From: Tachypleus tridentatus
Lineage: Eukaryota > Arthropoda > Merostomata > Xiphosura > Limulidae
Reading direction: 5' to 3'
NCBI RefSeq assembly: GCF_004210375.1
Contig: NC_134831.1
Span: 41,822,035-41,886,034, forward strand
DNA: 64,000 nucleotides
Shown here: one piece after another, positions 22,080 through 33,154 of the stretch
Numbering within the stretch: position 1 is the first letter of the stretch
Layout of the letters: each line of letters begins with the position of its first letter
The notes under the pieces: model-generated
Seen by the model: only the letters and a program-made list of their open reading frames with translations
Databases searched by the model: none
What the model was told of the DNA's origin: nothing
Made by a program: the position numbers and the translations under genes

Positions 22080-22980
22080 GTTTTGTATTTCTATTTTGGG
22101 GAACATCGTTTATCCACTTAAATACAAACATTCACCGTATTGTCAGCTGATGTAGTGAAGCTGAACTAAAGAAAGAGGAAAATGTTGTTTTTCTGATTGC
22201 TGATCATGTTAACCGTATTATGTGGTATAACCCATCTACCAGTCATATAATTAATGCTGCAGTTGGTCTTCAGTGAGAAGGAGCGAAATTTGAAACATTT
22301 TTCAAGCTCTTCTCTAAGTTATTACACTTTTGTGTGAATCGTTTAACTAATGTTTTGCTACAATCGTTTCCGTTTTTTTTTGTTTTATAATATGTTAATC
22401 TAATCGGAAATAACTCTCATCTTAATGATTGTGTAAGATCTTATTTATAATAAACATATTGACATAATCTGTAATTTCTTCATCTGTAGATCTAATAGGT
22501 ATGTTAAAGTTGTCTCTGTATATTTGTGAAATATCGTAATGAGTGTATATGGTTATACATATGTTAATAAATTTATCTCTGCATATGTTCGAATTTATTT
22601 TTCAGCATCAAGAAAGCATGTTAAAGTTTATCTTTTTGTATGCCTGTCAGATATCACAATGCTTAAGTTTGTATTTATATATAGTTTGGGACAGTTGATA
22701 TTAGACAGGTTTCATTGGTTTCAAATGAATTGCAGTTGTTTGGCGCCAATTAGATTTACGAACCAGTTGTCTGTCGTGTGTTATATGTTTAGATTTTTAT
22801 TCAGTGTGCATAAATTGTGAAACGTTGTATGCTTATCTTCGTTTCTAACATTTGCAACGGTTACCGCAATCTTTTGCAGTACTGTCTATCTTCTAAATCT
22901 TTATTTATATTTGCGTGTATCACTGCCTATCTATCATACCTGACGAGGCGTAAGTTCATCTCTTTGTATACATTGGTCAG
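22080..22980. other. non-coding stretch with diffuse repeats
   Basis: Between 22498 and 22670, units like gtatgttaaagttgtctctg and gcatgttaaagtttatcttt recur, each followed by a gaaatatc/cagatatcacaatg segment. A related stretch (cgtaagttcatctctttgta) lies just before the exon at 22981, so that exon's acceptor may come from repeat sequence. Hydrophobic open frames 22539-23083 are artefacts of this. Confidence 0.4.
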
Positions 22981-23079
22981 ACCTCACAAGAGGGAAAATG
23001 GCAAAGCCTTCCCCGCGCTCCAAGCAAACGTATGCAAAATAATCAAGAAAGATATCTGTCTAGAGACGATGTCAGCAGG
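22981..23079 (+). CDS. candidate internal exon, 33 codons, unidentified protein
   Basis: Seen: acceptor tctttgtatacattggtcag, then 99 bp open in frame 0, then an excellent donor AGG|gtaagtat. The peptide starts TSQEGKWQSLPRAPSKRM and ends NNQERYLSRDDVSR. It is hydrophilic with alternating charges and Ser, typical of a disordered linker in a cytoplasmic scaffold. GC is clearly higher than in the flanks. One other frame is also open, so the frame rests on the phase-0 pattern shared with 425-568, 4636-4656, 38046-38081 and 58885-58911. No family recognised. Confidence 0.5.
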
Positions 23080-23274
23080 GTAAGTATGCGTTCACCAAAA
23101 CAAAGCTTCCAGTCATATCTTCCATTCAGTGGTCGCATACCTTAAATGGCTGGTGATTGAAAAGGGAGTTTCGTGCTTTTCCATACGAAAATATGATTGT
23201 CACGTTGCCTCGCGCAACGCCTGTGGATTTCTGTGTTGGTGAGAAGTGTTTAAACCGGCCTCTTCCTACATGAG

Positions 23275-23295
23275 ACTATTTGCCTGAAGCATCAG
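23275..23295 (+). CDS. weak candidate 21-bp microexon
   Basis: A strong donor (CATCAG|gtaaga) is preceded by 21 bp open in phase 0 (TICLKHQ). The acceptor (ctcttcctacatgag) ends in GAG rather than CAG or TAG, so it is poor. Another donor-like site (TTG|gtgaga at 23238) lies just upstream. Confidence 0.15.
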
Positions 23296-23299
23296 GTAA

Positions 23300-25360
23300 G
23301 AGAGGTGTGTTTTGGATGTGACAATCTTACGACGGAGATATTTTCAGTGGAAACTACGTTGCAGAGTTATTGTCAGGATGCATGGTCGTCATATAGAACT
23401 TGACGGCGCCTAACAACATTAACGACCTTGTTACCATGACAAACTGTGGTTTCAGAACGACCTTGTTACCATGACTTGTTATGTAAAACATATATTAAAC
23501 GGGTTTCAATAGGTGAATTTATCTTATTTTTAAACATTTGAATTATCTAGATAACATGCATATAGAAGAATTGTGAAGAGAAGGCGATGATTTATCATTA
23601 TTTCACACACATCCTGTGAAGACAACGGTTATTACAGTCGTATAACAGACACATCCTGTGAAGACAATGACATCAAAACCCTTCCTTACAAAACTACATA
23701 CCCTGTTCACTTGCTTGGAAGATATTTTTTGTCACTTCAAATAATAGATATGTAATAACTTTCACTTCAACTTTTGAGTGAAGAACAAACTTAATATAGT
23801 GTGAAACTCGTTATCATTAGTAACGCGTGAATCTGAAGCCTTTTCCACCCTTGACACAAATCCTTCAATTTGGAAATGGTTAAAAAATTTTAACATTCGA
23901 GAGCTGGATATCCATTTCTATTAGAAAAGCATTAATCTATAGTTAGTGAACTAAGCCTTTTCTACCCAGAAGCTATTTTCATCTGCATCTCGAACAATTT
24001 TGTGTGGTTCGTAAACTTCAATATGCAGCTGTATGTTTGCATTTAACCTCGGGGAAAGTACAGAACGTGTAACGTTTCTACAAAAGTACGTCACATTTTA
24101 TATATGACAATAGACACTTCGGTGATAAAAGTTTATCACCATAAGGTAACATTTTTATAAAGTTTTATGAACGTACAATATAACAGAGAATGTATATGAT
24201 TTGGCTAACATTTTCATGATGCGCAAAATTCGACTTTTGCAGATTAAAAAAACAAAGCTTCGAAAGGGGAAGTTACAATATGACGCCTATTTTAACCTGT
24301 GGTTAATGTAGCTTAAAGAGTTTCTTAAAAAACTGTTTCTACCTTTAAGAAAAATACTTAAACAGTTTTTAAATAGCACTGTTTAGTCAGACAAGAGTAG
24401 TCCAAGTTGACGGTTGGTACTGTTGATTAGATGCTTTCCCTCTGCTATAGATATTTGGTGTCAGCGTATCAAAAGCTAAGTTACAGCATTGTCCTTCGAT
24501 GTAATTAGCTGAAGAGGCGTGTATTGTAACATATACGCACTCACATTGGTGTGAATTTTAATGCATCCATAAACCTCCATCTGAAATTCATGAATAGGTT
24601 AGTACTGGAGGGACATATCAGTGTAAGTAAGTCCGGCGGTCAGTCATGGCTCACCAAAGAACTTTCTTCCATATTCAGTTACCACGTATCTGTCTGCAGG
24701 ACTGTTTTATACCCAGCCAGAGAAACCCAACTGATTTGAAGTCGCAGTAGGAGGAGAGAAGGCTGGTGAATGTAATAAGCAGGATAGACAGAAAATGTAT
24801 TTAACTCATAGAAGTGTAAAGGGGAGGTTCTTACCTCGATAGAAGGTAGACCCAGACAACAGCAGTTCTTTGAAACCCACACCCCATCATTAGGTCGACC
24901 TTCGCCTCGGGGAGTGGACGAAGGGACGAGTAGACATTATACGCTCCATTTGATGTATGCCTTGGAACTAATTGTGCTCGTTTTGTACATTCATATTTTA
25001 TCGCGAGGTGGCGTTTGTGTACCGCTTGCCCATTTACAACTCGAATACATAGTGCTTCCCCCCCCCCTATTCGCTTTCAAACGCCGGTGTATACAAACAT
25101 ACAGTTTGTATTTTCAGTATTTTCATTTAAGAAAAGCTTTGTGTTAATCGTGAGAGTACTGATTTGTTTATGTAACGTACACTAGGGACGGTGTGCGTGT
25201 GCTTTACGCCTTTGAGTAATGTTACACTTTTATCTCCATGTAAGGAACGGACGTAAGACATTGTTTTACACATAAAGTACGAATGAGACCTCAGCAGTAA
25301 TTGGTGGGCTTAACTTCAGTAATGGTGGTTTTTTCTAAAATATTTACATTTTTGTAACTT
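23300..25360. other. mostly plain non-coding DNA
   Basis: It has a two-copy direct repeat of aacgaccttgttaccatgac (about 23420 and 23457). A short SINE A relic (agagtagtccaagttgacgg, 24386-24448) is also present. A minus-strand donor-like site lies at about 24835 (rc GAG|gtaaga) without a convincing acceptor. Open frames at 24551-25147 have no recognisable domain. Confidence 0.35.
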
Positions 25361-25752
25361 GTCCTGATGGTTATGGCACTGGACTTTATAATCTGATAAT
25401 CGCAGGTTCGAATCCCCATCACTGAATATGCTCGCCCTTTCAATCGTGGGGGCGTTGTAGTTGTTCAACCAACCGTACTGTTTGTTGGTAAAAGAGCAGC
25501 CCAACGGTTGGCGGTGGATGGTGTTGAGTGGCTAAGTCTGCTCCCCTCTCATGTGGCACAGCGACATGTCTGCTGACTTACAATGCTAGAAACTGGGTTT
25601 TATTATCCGTCGTAAGCAGAGTACAGAATATCTCATTGTGTAGCTTTGTGCTTGATTACGAAAAACAAACCTTCCAGCTTATCAGTGCTAATTAAGGCCG
25701 GCTAGCGTGAATAACCCTCATGTAACTTTACGCGAAATTCAAAACAAACAAA
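25361..25752 (+). mobile_element. SINE A interrupted by a SINE B
   Basis: SINE A runs from gatggttatggcactggact through a perfect B-box caggttcgaatcccc, ctcgccctttcaatcgtggg and acggttggcggtggatgg to gtctgctcccctctc at 25550. It resumes at 25671 with cttccagcttatcagtgcta and ends in tttacgcgaaattcaaaac. The missing link is exactly where the SINE B sits. Confidence 0.9.
25551..25670 (+). mobile_element. SINE B nested in SINE A
   Basis: Recognised by gcgacatgtctgctgactta, caatgctagaaactgggttt, then cagagtacagaatatctcat and the tail tgtagctttgtgcttgatta. The flanks ctcccctct and cttccagct may be a diverged target duplication. It must be younger than its host. Confidence 0.88.
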
Positions 25753-25959
25753 CTAACACTCGTATGCTACTAGCGCTCCTGTAATCAACAAATTTTGGTG
25801 CCTAAGTAAATTTTAAAAGATATATTTAAAATTTTGAATAACTTCGAAAATTCAGTAACGTTTCTAAGCCATAAACATAAAAAATTGTTTACCCTAAAAA
25901 TACGTTTAGTGTAAAGTGTAGGTAATAGCAACGTACATTATCGATACAAATGAAGGTGA

Positions 25960-26303
25960 AGCGATTTATTCTGAAAATAAAGGTTGCTCTAGTGTGTATA
26001 TGAACAATACAGATGATAAAGGTGACCCCAGTTTGCGTAACTACAACATAAAAAGTACGGGTAGTCCTAGTTTGTATAACTGTAATACAGAAAATAAAGG
26101 TGGTCCTAGTCTATGTAATTACGGTACAGAAAATAACGGTGGCCCTAGTTTGTGTAACTACAGTACAGAAAATAAAGATGGCTGTAGTCGGTGTAACTAC
26201 AACATAAAAAAATAAAGATGGCTGTAGTCTGTGTAACTACAACATAAAATATAGAGATGGCTGTAGTCTGTGTGACAACAGTAGAGAAAATAAAGGTGGT
26301 CCT
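25960..26303 (+). repeat. 39-bp minisatellite open in one frame
   Basis: The unit encodes 13 residues of the type PSLCNYNTENKGG. The + strand frame is open from about 25920 to 26212 with repeats such as PSLYNCNTENKGG and PSLCNYGTENNGG, then a stop. Two or three more decayed units follow to 26303. The ATG at 25994 is the first in frame. It may be a coding exon of a repeat protein or a minisatellite whose period happens to be a multiple of 3. Confidence 0.6.
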
Positions 26304-26528
26304 CTTTCCATCGCAATAACATACAAGATTTAGCCGTTCGTCTTTCCCAGTACGATCCCTTTCCTTAAGTAGTGATATAACATAAAATCGTCGTGTTTTT
26401 TAGTATGTTAGGCCTTCACAGTTTAATATTCTTTAATAATAATGGAAAATATTAAATTGCGGGCTTTCTCAGGCAATTAGTTTTCGATCCATGAGAAAAA
26501 TCTAGCTTTTTTTATTTTACTATTATTA

Positions 26529-26735
26529 TGGCCAGGTAGTTAAGGCGTTTGAATTCCACACCAAATGTGCTCACCCTTTCAGCCGTTAGAGCGTTATAAT
26601 TGACAGTCAATCCCACTATTCGTTGGTAAAAGAATAGTTCAATAGTTGGCGGTGGGTGGTGATGACTTTCCGCTAATTACAGACGGCTAGCGTAGATAGT
26701 CCTCGTTTTGTTATGCACGAAATTCACATACAAAC
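26529..26735 (+). mobile_element. SINE A with deletion in the tRNA-like head
   Basis: The head ggccaggtagttaaggcgtt jumps to ccacaccaaatgtgctcacc, so the B-box is lost. Then come cccactattcgttggtaaaa, gttggcggtgggtggtgatg, a deletion of the ctgccttccctct part, and gctagcgtagatagtcctcg. Confidence 0.88.
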
Positions 26736-27217
26736 AGAGGATATTTTGAGTGAAATATACATCTGTTTTTACTGCACGTAATTTATGGTACTTAAAAATG
26801 AAAGTTTTAATGGAAGAGCTAGTGAAAGATGGGTTTACTAAACGACGCAACTATTGAACTATATGACGTGATAGTCCGTTTTTGCCACTGTATGGCGCTA
26901 CAGCTACTCTCTGCTAATTTGTTTGTTGTGAACGCTCATTGTGTGCAAAATGTTACTTTCATGGATTTAACTTAGCATTTCTTCAGACAGAATAAAACCG
27001 AAATCCTAGTATAATTCTAAAATATTAGTATAAAACGAAAATTGTTCTATTCTTTAGTTAAGATAATTAAATACCAAGTATTTGATCGTTTGGGCAAATG
27101 AAATAAATCGAATGAATCTCATAAACAAACTGTTCATAGTAATTGTTCCTGAATCTCTTGTGTTCGTGTTGTTTAGTGTTTTATAACTACTAACATTGTG
27201 GAAAATTGATAGAGTAG
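26736..27217. other. AT-rich non-coding stretch
   Basis: Nothing supported; one short minus-strand open frame (27054-27245) has no recognisable features. Confidence 0.4.
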
Positions 27218-27347
27218 GTTTGTTTGCTTGTTGAAGTTTACTCAAAGCTACTGGAGGGCTGTTTGTGTTTGATGTTCTTAATTTAGAATACTTAAAGCTT
27301 AGTTATTTAGTCAACACCACCTTCTGTCACCTCCTGAGCTATTCTAA
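27218..27347 (-). mobile_element. SINE A tail fragment, decayed
   Basis: The + strand reads gtttgtttgcttgttgaagt, ttactcaaagctactggagg, gctgtttgtg, cttaatttagaatactta and ccacctcctgagctattct-like remnants of the A tail and centre. Confidence 0.55.
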
Positions 27348-28644
27348 AAGTGCTGTTGACCATTGCATTATAATTCTGTGTTTAATAGTTAATTTTTGGC
27401 TTCAGTGTAAAGGGAACTTTTCTTTCTATTATGGTTTACAACCTATCCTCCACAAACATAAATTGCTTTCAGTTTCTCTAAGTGAAGTGAAATGCGATAT
27501 GGAATAAGTAAGAACTTAAAGCGTGCTTTGAATAAATGAGTGGATGAAGTGTGCTTTCGAACAAGTAAACAGGTGAAATGTGGTTCAGGGTTAACATGCT
27601 CGAGAATTGTGGTTTGAGTTAGTAAAGAGGTGAAATGAGCAACACAGAATCGAAGGAATCGAAACTGACAGTGGAGTGTTTAAGAGGGAAGTTAAGTCTT
27701 TTTTTCACTGTAATACCGAGAGGTGTCTTAAATCAATATACGGACGTTTGCAATATTTTTATACGACTAGTAATAGAGAACAGCACCACCTTCGTAAGTT
27801 AAACCAAACTTTTCTGTGTTCTTGATTTCAGTAGATTATAACAATATATAGTGTGTTTTAGTTGGATGACTCCCCATCACTATCTCTGAGATATAAAATT
27901 ACGTCTAATGGTGGATTTATGAAAGTAAATAGACATTTTTTTTTCACTCGTAGTCTTGTCTGTACTAACCTCCAGTAATGGGTGTTTGTCCACGCTTTGT
28001 GTAGATGCATGTAGCCATTTCGTAAGGCGTTTAAATGTGATTACCGTCCGGTTCGAGATGCTCATATCCAAAGCTTTTCTAACACTGCCTAGGCGTGCTG
28101 TTCACCGTTATCTCGGGGCATCAGTTTCCGTGCTCATACGGGTTCTTCCGGGAAAGTAAGTAGTGGTCCGGTGAGTCTAATCTTTTCTCACGTAAGGCAT
28201 CTATTTCTAGTCACGAGGAAAGGTGGGTATTCAAGACTACGAGGAACGAAACGTGTGCATGCCCGTAAAAGCACGAGGTCAGAGCCGTCTCTCATGGTGC
28301 GAAGGGCACCTCACGTGAGGGCGGGGTAGGGAGGGCGTGAGGTGGCGGAGATGAAACACCAAATATAGATAAACATCAGAGAGCGAATGATTAATGAATC
28401 GTGTTACCCCATGATTGATAAGCACCAAGTGCTTATTTGTCTATACCTTTCTAAAGTAACTGCTTGCTGCATCGCGATTAGCGCTGCGTGATTTTTATGT
28501 CTTTCGTATAGATCTATATATGCCCACGCTTACTTTAATTTAGCACGGCTCTCAGCACGGAATTTAGTACCGTACAAGCCAAGTCGTGCTCAGCGTAGAG
28601 AGAGACAACTTAAGAAAATGACAGATTTTCTTTTCTTTTCTCAG
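27348..28644. other. non-coding stretch with CpG-rich segment
   Basis: From about 28010 to 28345 the sequence is unusually GC- and CpG-rich (cacctcacgtgagggcgggg, ggagggcgtgaggtggcgga). A + strand frame (27956-28159) ends ...VSVLIRVLPGK beside a donor-like aaa|gtaagt, with an acceptor-like cactcgtag before it. It could be a small CpG island with a 5' exon, but no product is recognisable. Confidence 0.3.
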
Positions 28645-28665
28645 GTTTTCCGTGTTTTAAGAAAA
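28645..28665 (+). CDS. weak candidate 21-bp microexon (VFRVLRK)
   Basis: A strong acceptor (ttcttttcttttctcag) is followed by 21 bp open in phase 0, then a poor donor (AAA|gtaatg). Length and phase match the series of better candidates, but the donor is weak. Confidence 0.2.
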
Positions 28666-29022
28666 GTAATGAGATCCATCACAGGAAAGTTTATACAGTC
28701 GGAATAAGATTTTCCTGTTTTCAGCCCGTTTATCTCTCTGCTCTTATCACACTAGGTGGTTGGTGTATTTACTATCTGTGTTAGTAAGCCTTAAAGAGAT
28801 CGGCTGCTTTGGATAAGGGATGGTATAAAATTCTATGAATTAAACCAACGATGGAAAAAAAAACAAAACCAGGTGTATTTAATATGACAGTTATATGAAA
28901 ACAAAGTAATGAAATTGGTTGTTAGTGTGATGGTGTGAAAGGCTTTTTTTTAAACTTAACAAAAGTGATAAATATCAATGGGGCTATGTATGTTTTTTTT
29001 AAATTACGTCACTTTCAATTAG

Positions 29023-29147
29023 TCCCCCTCCCCAGTGGCTTATCGTAAAGTCTTAGGAGCTTATAACGCTAAAAACTGGGTTTTGATACCCGTGGTAGGT
29101 ATAACACAGATAACTAGCTTATTTTGCAACTTCGCGCTTAACAATAA
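29023..29147 (+). mobile_element. SINE B adjoining a SINE A
   Basis: cagtggcttatcgtaaagtc, then gagcttataacgctaaaaac, tgggttttgatacccgtgg, ataacacagataactagc and tgcaacttcgcgcttaac. It abuts the SINE A at 29148 with no spacer. Confidence 0.88.
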
Positions 29148-29409
29148 ACTGCTGACCGTTAGGGCGCTCAACTCGGAATCTGAGTGTCATGGATTCGAAT
29201 CCCCGTTCCACCAAACATGCTTGCCATCTCGGCCGTGGAGGTTTCATAATGTGTCGGTTAATTCCACTATTCGTTGTAGAAGAGTAGCTCAAGAGTTTGC
29301 GGTGAGTGGTGATGACTAGCTGCCTTCTCTCTAGCCTTTCTTTGCTAAATTAGGAACGGTTGGCGCAGATAGCCCTCGTGTAGCTTTGCGCGAAATTCAA
29401 AACAAATAA
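29148..29409 (+). mobile_element. SINE A, near full length
   Basis: The head gctgaccgttagggcgctca is followed by a perfect B-box ggattcgaatccccg, then aaacatgcttgccatctcgg, gtggtgatgactagctgcct and the tail gtgtagctttgcgcgaaatt. A 94-residue open frame across both SINEs is not a gene. Confidence 0.94.
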
Positions 29410-30815
29410 GCAATCATACTAATCTAATACAGTATTTGTATCCGAAGGATGTCAAAATTCTGATGTGTTAAATTGGGCTAATTAAGACGGATGTGATAAA
29501 AAAAAAGTTTAATTTCTTCCTTTATGTTAAGCTCAAAAAGTTTGATATTTTGGTGAGATCATACAATTAGATTTTAATATTTATTTGGTTTTCAGCAAAC
29601 AATGCATAATAATTCCATGAGGCGCTAATACTACTTTTAAGTTGAATAAAGGGTATAAAGTGTTTATAAGGAATTTTTTTTTTGGAATCTTGGTCCTTCA
29701 ATTTGTGGTTAGTGTCTATTATGCCACATGAGCGTCGTACTTGTTGAAGTTGTCCATGTACCTCAAGTGTATAAATGACATGCTGTAGATTTTCTATTAA
29801 ACATCGAGAGGAAATAATAGATACAGTTTGGAGAAATGTTACTTAAAGGAAAATTAAAGTTAGGAGATAAACGTATGATCAATAAAAATGTGAAAGATTG
29901 TATGTAGTTTGAAAAAAGAGAGGGGGAACATAAGAAAGGAAAACGAAATAGTTTATTCAAAGCTGGTGTTACAATTTGTGTATTTTCGTGTTGCGTATTG
30001 GTTATAATCATGTTCTTTCCTTTGGTAGCTAAATGCCAATCAGAATGAGTTGGGTGCCACCAGTGATGACAACTTCCGGCTCAGAAAGGAAGTAAATGGT
30101 TCTCATCCTGTCACGCCTATCCTGCTGAGTGACGTAAGTATTGTAGCAATAGCGTGTTTTATATGGCCCTTTTAAAAGTAGTGCATCTTTTCTATTCAAC
30201 AAGTCACTTCGGAAAAAATAATGTAATAATAATATCGATAAAACGTATTTGAATGTGGCTTGGGTAACACGGTCAGTAATGTCGTTAATAAAGAAAGAAT
30301 AATGATATCGTTTGTGTTTCATTTTATTGTAATGTGCATGCGGGTTGTTTAAACGTTCAAGTATTTGTCAAAACTAATAAGATAGATCTATAAATTCGAA
30401 TTAGCTATGTAATTAACGTTAATTCTTCGGTAGATTGCCCATGTTGATAAGCTACATAGTTTTTACCATTTTATTTTTAAAGCAAAGATGGATAGAGTTA
30501 CTGCTTTCTAAAATGTGTTTTTACATTGAGTTTTTTCTTAGTGTCAGCTCATGGTTCAGGGCCAATAAAGAAATGTTTTTAAACAAGTATAATCAGTCTT
30601 TTTAAGTATTGGCTCAATTGAAATTTAGCACAAGTTTATTTATAATTTTATCTTAATAAAATGTTTCTCATAATGATGCAAGGTATGTTTACTAGAAGTA
30701 TTGTCAATTTAAAAGACAAGTTCCATAAAAATAAACAGCATTAAAGAAATCATAAAACGTGTTTATTAGAGGTTTAGAAATCGTGATTAACTCAACATTT
30801 CCTACCAATATGATA
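29410..30815. other. AT-rich non-coding stretch
   Basis: Minus-strand open frames at 29763-30011 and 30029-30322 show no recognisable domain. No repeats or SINEs seen. Confidence 0.4.
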
Positions 30816-30917
30816 CACTCAGTGGGTCAAAGACTTTCAACAAAAAACAGGGCTCGATTACCTTAGCTAGACGAAGCGCTGGCAACCCATTGTGTATCTT
30901 TACGCTAAAACTACAAC
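30816..30917 (+). mobile_element. SINE B, decayed
   Basis: cactcagtgggtcaaagact, aaaaacagggctcgattac and gcaacccattgtgtatcttt match the head, B-box region and tail in order. Confidence 0.55.
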
Positions 30918-30983
30918 TCTATTAATATGAAAAGTAATATTAACAAAACGTTTTCTTCTAATATGATTCCTCGATAGGGTGGA

Positions 30984-31092
30984 GGGCAAGGAACTGTAGA
31001 TTTACAGGCTTGCAAAACTTACATTCGAAACTCGGTTCCACACAGTGGACAAAACGTAGTTGGGTCTATTCTACACTTTTTCTCTTAAATGC
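30984..31092 (+). mobile_element. possible SINE B/C relic
   Basis: caaggaactgtagatttaca, then acattcgaaactcggttcc and acacagtggacaaaacgtag resemble the head and B-box area. The tail is barely recognisable. Confidence 0.35.
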
Positions 31093-31564
31093 GCATACCT
31101 ACTAATGTGTTGTTTGGCTTGGCACGCAAATTAATAAACAAAACTACTAGTATTGTAATAATGATTAATAACACATAAGTTTAATGCTATATATTTTATT
31201 AAACTATCCACGTTACACCTGAAATAAAACCAAGAGTAAACTTGGTATTGTTTTCTAAGAAGTAGGTTGACGTAATTGGAATCCAAGGCTTTTCCAAAGG
31301 TTATCTATTTCGTTTTCTCTGAAAGAACACAGATCCTACTTATGTAGTCGATACATGTAGGGCTCCATAACCTGACCTAGTTTATGTTACGTGAGAAAAG
31401 TATCCAAACTGTATTAACAGCTGCAGAGTAAATATACTGTGTTTGTATGAAGAAGGGTTTCAGTGATAACTGTGTTTGAAACAGACACCAGCTGTAGTTT
31501 ATCTTCACGGTTTAAACCTGCTTTCGTCATCCCAAACTGAAAACGGCAGATGCAAGTATTGACA
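31093..31564. other. AT-rich non-coding stretch
   Basis: Nothing supported. Confidence 0.4.
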
Positions 31565-31855
31565 TTGACGAGATGGTAGCACTTGTCAGTAGCCCATAAC
31601 TACCAGTATTAAGACTGGCCACAGGGATAACGCTTGTCAGTAGTCCATAACTACCAGTATTAAGACTGGCCACAGGGATAACGCTTGTCAGTAGTCCATA
31701 ACTACCAGTACTGACATTGAACAGAGGGATAAGACTTGTCGGTAGTTCATAACTACCAGTAATTACGTTGACCAGAGGGTTAACACTGGTCAGTAGTTCA
31801 TAACTACCAGTATTGACATTGACTAGAGGGATAATACTTGTCAGTAGTTGATCAT
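31565..31855. repeat. 51-bp minisatellite, about 5 units
   Basis: The unit is cataactaccagtattaaga, ctggccacagggataacgct and tgtcagtagtc. The second and third units are almost identical; the outer ones are diverged (tgacattgaacagagggata). Confidence 0.9.
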
Positions 31856-32128
31856 AGAAAATATTTCTCTCGATCTACTATATTGCACAAATTTGATTGG
31901 CTAATGATTGTAAGAAGTAAGATATTATTTGAGTGTTTAAATTGTTTTATTTTATTAGATATTTACTGATTTAAATAAATTGATCTCAAATTGACAAAAT
32001 TGCAATAATTTGATTAATTAATCACTGAAATAAATTATTTCGAATCAACTGACTACATCAATATATAGTTGATAAAAAACCGAAAGAAAGATGCTATTTT
32101 TTAGATCGACTGAATTGCAACGATTCGA

Positions 32129-32391
32129 TTGGCTAGTGGTTAAGGTGCTCTACTCCCAATCTACGGGTCGTGTGTTCGAATCACCTTTCACACCAAACAT
32201 GCTCGCCATTTCAGGCGTGGGTGCATTATAATGTACGGTCAGTCCCACTGTTTGTTGGCAAAAAGAGTAGACTAAGAGTTGGCGGTTGTTGTTGATGGCT
32301 ATCTGCCTTCCCTGTAATCTTTCATTGCTAAATTATGGAAACTAGCGCAGATAGTTCTTATATGGCTTTGCGCAAAATTTGAAACAAACTA
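32129..32391 (+). mobile_element. SINE A, full length
   Basis: ggctagtggttaaggtgctc, B-box-like gtgtgttcgaatcac, caaacatgctcgccatttca, gagttggcggttgttgttga, and the tail ggctttgcgcaaaatttgaa. Confidence 0.92.
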
Positions 32392-32740
32392 AACGTGACT
32401 GGTTAACTTTTTGAAATCACTTGTTTTCAGTTTGATCAAATTGCGTGTATTCTGATTAGATAATCGCCGAAACAAATAAATTACTCCTGATTAGACTTGT
32501 TTGACCTCTTAGAACAGTAGAACATAAACATTGTATTAAGAACGTAATAATTTCGTGGTGTGGCTTCCACCTTTTAGGTTTTCTTGCTTGTAACTTATTT
32601 TCTGACGCGTGGGGCTACTTTAAGCACCTTTTCTTCCTTTAAAAATCCTTCAAAGAAAAGCATATAAGATTCACAGAATACAACTCGACCAGTAAGAAGA
32701 TCGACTGTTTAGTTTCATTAAACTTTATTACTTAATGTGT

Positions 32741-33017
32741 GTTGTTGTTGTTTTTTAATTTCGCACAAAGCTACACAGGGCTGTCTGCGCTAGACGTTCC
32801 TAATTTAGCAGTGTAAGACTAGAGGGAAGGCAGCTAATTATCACTACCTATCGCCAACTCTAGGGCTGCTCTTTTCCCAATGAATGGTGGGATTGACCGT
32901 AACATTACAACGTCCTCACGGCTGAAAGGGCGAGCATGTTTGGTGCGACGGGGATTCTAACCGGCGACCCTCGGAATTCGAGTCGAACGCCTTAACCTCC
33001 CTGGCCAAGCCGGGTCC
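32741..33017 (-). mobile_element. SINE A with 10-bp target duplication
   Basis: Flanked by cttaatgtgt at 32731-32740 and 33018-33027. The + strand carries tttcgcacaaagctacacag, agagggaaggcagctaatta, gaaagggcgagcatgtttgg, and the head complement aacctccctggccaagccgg. A (GTT)n run lies at its tail end, as expected for a simple-repeat tail. Confidence 0.94.
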
Positions 33018-33027
33018 CTTAATGTGT

Positions 33028-33142
33028 TTTTCTTTTTTACAGCAAAGTCACATCGAGCTATATGCTGTGTCCACCAAAGGAACTCGAACCCTTGATTGTA
33101 GCGTTGTAAATCCGTAGACTTACCGCTATCTCAACGGAGGAC
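33028..33142 (-). mobile_element. SINE C with split 12-bp target duplication
   Basis: The + strand reads ttttacagcaaagtcacatc, gtgtccaccaaaggaactcg, aacccttgattgtagcgttg and aaatccgtagacttaccgct. Its right target repeat ttattacttaat is at 33143-33154. The left partner is at 32725-32736, beyond the SINE A, which landed later inside that side. Confidence 0.9.
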
Positions 33143-33154
33143 TTATTACTTAAT

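Noticed and set aside
29035..29319. 94-codon frame
   Set aside because: It spans the SINE B/SINE A junction and has no other support.
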